From Vishniacozyma victoriae (taxonomy: Eukaryota > Basidiomycota > Tremellomycetes > Tremellales > Bulleribasidiaceae): a stretch of DNA of 64,000 nt. Each line of letters opens with the position of its first letter. The first letter of the stretch is position 1. The position numbers and the translations under genes were made by a program. Below, piece by piece: positions 59,710 through 64,000 of this stretch. Under the pieces are notes generated by a model that was not told the origin of the DNA, ran no database searches, and was given only the letters and a program-made list of their open reading frames with translations. The stretch spans positions 186,001 through 250,000 of the forward strand of contig JADPYG010000090.1 in assembly GCA_017654735.1 (NCBI GenBank), written 5' to 3'.

Positions 59710-59891
59710 GTTCGACGAGACAAGGTAATATAGACAGCAGAGGAGGGATAGGTCGTTTGAACAATAGACGATTTTGACAAACTACTCCGCCGGAAATCAA
59801 GTCGGCATGTCAAGGCACGACCTACTGCTTCTTGTCCCGAGTCACCGGTTCCAATACGTTTTCTACCTCTTACAACGCTCACTCTGGTTCA

Positions 59892-60950
59892 ATGTCACTC
59901 CTCACGCGCTTACGACTGACTGCGCCAATCTTTCAAGCCCCAATGGCGGGTGTGGCGACGCCAGCACTCGCTGCAGCTGTATCGAACGCCGGTGGTCTAG
60001 GGGGCCTCGGTGTCGGAACAGCCGGAGTTGAAGCCGCTCGGAAGATGGTTACCGAAACTCAACAGCTTACCTCGAAAGCCTTCAACGTCAACCTGTTTGT
60101 GCATCAGACACCCAACAAGCCGGAGCCGAAAATCGATGCAGCCTTCCTCGAAGCATTGAAACCCTTATACGATGATGCCAATATGGAGAGTCCGAAGAAT
60201 TTACCCGAAGCCGCTCTCAGCTTTCTGGACGATCGACCTCTACTCGATCTGCTGCTCGAGATGAAACCACCAGTTGTCAGCTTTCACTTTGGTCTTCCAC
60301 CACCCGAAACTATCAAACGATTCAAGGAGCTAGGGATTGTGTTGATGGCGTCGGCAACCAGCCTGGAAGAGCTACGTAGGGTGGAGGAAGCCGGATTAGA
60401 TGCGGTCATCGCACAAGGACAAGAAGCGGGAGGACACCGAGGAGTTTTCGACCCGAATGGACCCGACGAGCTGCTCTCGACCCTCGACCTCGTGCGACTC
60501 TTTGCTAAACAAACATCGCTACCCATCATCGCTGCTGGCGGAATCATGGACGGACGTGACATCAACACGGCTCTAGCAGCAGGTGCAATCGCTGCTCAGC
60601 TCGGAACGGCTTTTATACCATGCCCCGAATCGACTGCCGACGATGGCTTCCGCCAAGCTCTCAAAGAGGCTCGACCGGAAGATACTGTTTTTACGAGGTT
60701 GGTCTCGGGCAGACCGGCACGAGGGCTCAGGAATCGATATACAGAACTGGAGAAGCAATTCGGCGATACGCAGATACCCGACTTCCCCATTGGATACAAG
60801 GTGACCAAGGCACTTTCGGCACATGCGAAGAAGGCTGGAGTTGAGGGATATGAAGCTAGATGGGCAGGAACGGAAGCGGCCAGGAGTAGGACGATGCCAG
60901 CGGCCGAGCTGGTATCTGTGTTGTTACAAGAGATGGAAGCGGCGAAGTAA
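59892..60950 (+). CDS. Nitronate monooxygenase (2-nitropropane dioxygenase family)
   Basis: FMN enzyme that oxidises alkyl nitronates such as propionate 3-nitronate, a plant and fungal mitochondrial poison. Intronless, 352 residues; the true ATG is at 59892 (MSLLTRLRLTAPIFQAPMAG). Motifs: GGLGGLGVG, FNVNLFVHQTPNKPEP, VSFHFGLPPPETIKRFKE, VIAQGQEAGGHRGVF (the catalytic His region), LPIIAAGGIMDGRDINTALA (FMN phosphate) and AAQLGTAFIPCPES. The single exon among multi-intron neighbours is notable and could mean horizontal or recent origin, though this is not shown. Probably cytosolic. Confidence 0.9.
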   Translation: MSLLTRLRLTAPIFQAPMAGVATPALAAAVSNAGGLGGLGVGTAGVEAARKMVTETQQLTSKAFNVNLFVHQTPNKPEPKIDAAFLEALKPLYDDANMESPKNLPEAALSFLDDRPLLDLLLEMKPPVVSFHFGLPPPETIKRFKELGIVLMASATSLEELRRVEEAGLDAVIAQGQEAGGHRGVFDPNGPDELLSTLDLVRLFAKQTSLPIIAAGGIMDGRDINTALAAGAIAAQLGTAFIPCPESTADDGFRQALKEARPEDTVFTRLVSGRPARGLRNRYTELEKQFGDTQIPDFPIGYKVTKALSAHAKKAGVEGYEARWAGTEAARSRTMPAAELVSVLLQEMEAAK

Positions 60951-61156
60951 AGATACAGATGCTCGAGCTGTTGTATCTTTGTATCTTATGTAGAGTAGCC
61001 AATCCTGTACTTGCTTGTATTATATTTAGCCTCTGCCCATGTGACGTCTCAGTACCAAGGACAAGATCCGCCGGTTAAGCGCGGTAAGCGCCACTGATTG
61101 GATACCAAGTGTGTCAGGTGGGGTATACTCTACCTGATTCCCTTGAGTTCTACTTG

Positions 61157-64000
61157 ATGCTCCTTAGACCTGCAGTGATCAATACATCACGACGTAGAAT
61201 AACAAGCAGTCTCATCAACACACAATATCGACAAACTAGCCAGGTGAGCATTCCCTTCGATCGCCTTGAGAAAAGATAGGGGCTTACTCGTCGTCTAGTT
61301 ACAACCTTTCATCAGATCCTCCACCCCTACATTCACCCCAAAGCGCTCTTATCTACCTACTCGACGTAATCTCTGCTTCTGTCACGCAACCAATTCGGAT
61401 ATGAGTGACATTGCATCTTCTGGCGGACCCGCTGGATCCGTTTCCAGCGGGGGAAAGACCCAGGACGAGTACCGTCTACCCACTGATGTCTATCCCAAGG
61501 TAAGCCCTCACAGGACCCATCCATCTCTAGCTTCAAGCATCAGCTCATATCTAGCACTACGCTCTAGCAATCAAGACCGACCTCAAGACCCTCCGATTCG
61601 CTGGAGAGGTCCTGATCGATATTACCGCGAAGGCATCCGCCTCCTCCATCGTCTTCCACCTCGACAAGAACGTGAACGTCACCCATCTCGCCCTCCACAC
61701 TTCCGAGCTCAAGTCCACCTCGTCATCTGCGCTTCCACTCGAGTCGCTCAGCTTCGATGAAGACAGGGAGAGGGCTACGATCGATCTCAAGCAGGCTGGC
61801 GGACAGGGATTGAGGGCTGGAGCCGATGCCAAGCTTTGGGTCAGGTTCGAGGCTGAGTTGACTGGATCCATGGCTGGATACTACAAGTCTGAGGGTGATG
61901 CTGGAGAGGATGGAAAGAAACCAGTGTACGTGTATACTTGGTTCATCGAGATATAGCTGATCCTCAGATACGCCTTGACCCAGTTCGAGGCCACCGCAGC
62001 CAGGAAGGCTTTCCCGTGAGTCATAAATCAGGTCATTAGAGGAGGAGCTGATATCAGATGCTGGGACGAGCCTCTCGTCAAGTCCACCTTTACCGTCTCC
62101 TTAATCGCCCGAGACGACGAGACCGTCCTCGCCAACATGCCCGACGTCTCGTCCAAGCCATGGAAGGCCCCCAGCAACGTATCCGTCGAACAAGTCTTTG
62201 CCGACAACTACGAACTCGGCTCTCATCTCGACCAAGTCCAGACCGTCGGTAAGACTGAGGGTCAGACCAAGACCGAGACTTCCACCTCCGACAACTGGAA
62301 GATCACCAAATTCGAGACTACCCCACTCATGTCGACTTACCTCGTCGCTTTCGCTTGTGGTCAATTTGCTAGCCTCGAGAGCGAGCACCACTCAAAGTTG
62401 ACTGGCAAGACTGTCCCACTGAAGATCTTTGCTACTCCCGATCTCATCAAGCACGCTCAATTCGGTCTTGATATCAAGAAATGGGCTCTACCAGTCTACG
62501 AAGAAGTCTTCGACATTCCCTACGCTTTGCCTAAACTCGATACCCTTGTCGCCCACGATTTCGATGCTGGAGCCATGGAAAACTGGGGTTTGATCACTGG
62601 ACGAACCACTGCCTACATCTATGACCCGGAGAAGAGTTCCTTGGCCGCCAAGAAGCGAGTCGCAACTGTTCAATGTCACGAACTTGCACACATGTGGTTC
62701 GGAGATATCGTCACCATGAAGTGGTGGGACAACTTGTGGCTCAACGAAGCATTCGCTACGCTCATGGGAGAATTGGTAATTCCAGACAGAATTTGGCCCG
62801 AGTGGAAACCTCGACAGGAGTTTGTCGAAGGTCACTTGCAGAGCGCTCTCGACCTCGATGCTCGACGAGCTTCCCACCCCATCGAAGTCGACTGCCCCGA
62901 TGCTAACCAAATTGCCCAGATTTTCGACGCCATCAGTTACTCCAAGGGTGCATCGGTATTGAGGATGTTGGCCGGTGTCGTGGGCGAGGAGAAGTTCCTG
63001 AAGGGAGTCTCGATCTACCTCAAGAAACACTTGTACGGAAACGCCGAGACCAAGGATCTATGGGCTGGTATTTCTGAAGCATCCGGCATGGACGTTGCCA
63101 AGTTCATGGCCAACTGGACCCTAAAGATTGGATACCCCGTCATCACCGTCGAAGAGCAGGGCGAGGGTAAGCTCAAGCTTACCCAGAACCGATTCTTGGC
63201 AAGTGGAGACGTCAAGCCTGAAGAGGACGAGACCTTGTGGTGGATTCCTCTCGAGATCAAGACCACCTCAGGCGGTAAATCCACCGTCGACGCCAAGGCT
63301 ACACTATCGGAACGATCAGCTACCTACGACGTTGGATCGACCGACGAGTTCAAGATCAACTCTGACTCTATTGGTGTTTACCGAGTCAACTACTCTCCCG
63401 AACGACTCGCCAAGCTCGGTCAGCAAGCTGCCAACTTCTCCGTCGAGGACCGAGTCGGACTTGTTTCTGATGCTTCGAGTTTGGCAAGGGCCGGCTACGG
63501 AAAGACTTCAGGATCTCTCTCGCTCATCACTGCTCTTGGCAAGACCGAGACCGAGTACCTCCCTTGGTCCCAGATCGCTACTGCCGTCGGCAAGATTGTC
63601 CAGGTATGGTGGGAACAGCCACAGGAAGTCCGAGACGCCGTCGACCAGATCAGGATCGATCTGTTCAAGCCAATCGTCGGCAAACTCGGCTACGATCACG
63701 GTGCCGATGACGCACCCGATGTCAAGGAACTACGAACCCTCGCCGTCTCGTCATGTGCTTCTGCCGGCGACAAGGAAGTCCTCGCCGAGATCAAACGACG
63801 ATTCACTCCATTCCTCGAAAAGAGCGACGATTCCCTCATTCACGGTGATATCCAGCGATCAGTATTTGTCAACTCTGTCAAACACGGCGATAAAGCCGAA
63901 TGGAACAAGATTAGGGAGGTCTACTCGAAACCACCTAATCCATCTACCAAGGTCGATGCAATCTACAGTTTGTGTCAGACTAGGAATGAGGAATGTTTGG
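61157..64000 (+). CDS. APE2: M1-family aminopeptidase (Ape2/Aap1 type), C-terminus beyond window
   Basis: Zinc metallopeptidase that removes N-terminal residues. Exon 61157-61243 and exon from 61299 join in frame ahead of the internal ATG at 61401. The leader MLLRPAVINTSRRRITSSLI, then NTQYRQTSQ and LQPFIRSSTPTFTPKRSYLP, is Arg/Ser/Thr-rich with no acidic residue: a mitochondrial-type presequence. Starting at 61401 (MSDIASSGGPAGS) gives a cytosolic form. Then: ALTQFEATAARKAFPCWDEP, HDFDAGAMENWGLITGRTTA with the exopeptidase GAMEN motif, the zinc site HELAHMWFGD (62674-62703) and LWLNEAFATLMGE, and AQIFDAISYSKGASVLRM. Several introns lie before 62060. The frame is open at the window's right edge, so the C-terminal domain is partly missing. 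Confidence 0.94.

Overview
The window is nuclear DNA of a basidiomycete yeast-like fungus, most probably a tremellomycete of the Cryptococcus/Kwoniella kind. The basis is gene density (a gene about every 2 to 3 kb), many very short introns (about 35 to 60 bases) with GT..AG ends and a CTGAC/CTGAT-like branch site, and recognisable fungal housekeeping proteins with basidiomycete-style low-complexity extensions. All gene models come from reading conserved protein blocks and joining exons in frame by eye; no database search was possible.

Layout: 517-4334 holds divergent PNO1 (ribosome assembly) and a RING protein. 4598-4949 is the detached 3' end of a zinc-less MDR oxidoreductase gene; the intact relative lies at 14302-16000. 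Between them, about 5.0-14.2 kb, sits a probable mobile element. It has a large tyrosine recombinase gene (R..HxxR..H..Y all present, with C-terminal Cys/His clusters, resembling DUF3435/Starship 'captain' proteins), a second large gene of unknown function, and a 9 to 12 base motif (GGTCACGGA, often followed by NGG) repeated many times on both strands. This element is the most unusual part of the window.

16.2-51.2 kb is ordinary gene-rich DNA: CPD photolyase, hexose transporter, TOM70, a coiled-coil protein, an ANK-RCC1-BTB protein (IBTK/Btb3 type), proteasome RPT3, a NOL11/Utp8-like candidate, a LIM protein, a BRCT protein, ELF1, an alpha/beta hydrolase, an MFS monocarboxylate-type transporter, and a 68-residue membrane protein. 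QCR8 (51405-52149) contains an 11-base microexon.

52.5-58.2 kb is a minus-strand tandem array of five short single-pass membrane or surface proteins of unknown function. They differ strongly in sequence but share gene plan, and two share a 3' flank. The window ends with mitochondrial RRF1, a nitronate monooxygenase and an M1 aminopeptidase. The aminopeptidase has an in-frame mitochondrial-type presequence and runs off the right edge.

Several neighbours are head-to-head with short shared promoters (PNO1/RING, RPT3/NOL11-like, ELF1/hydrolase, small membrane protein/QCR8, RRF1/NMO). I saw no rRNA, tRNA or CRISPR.
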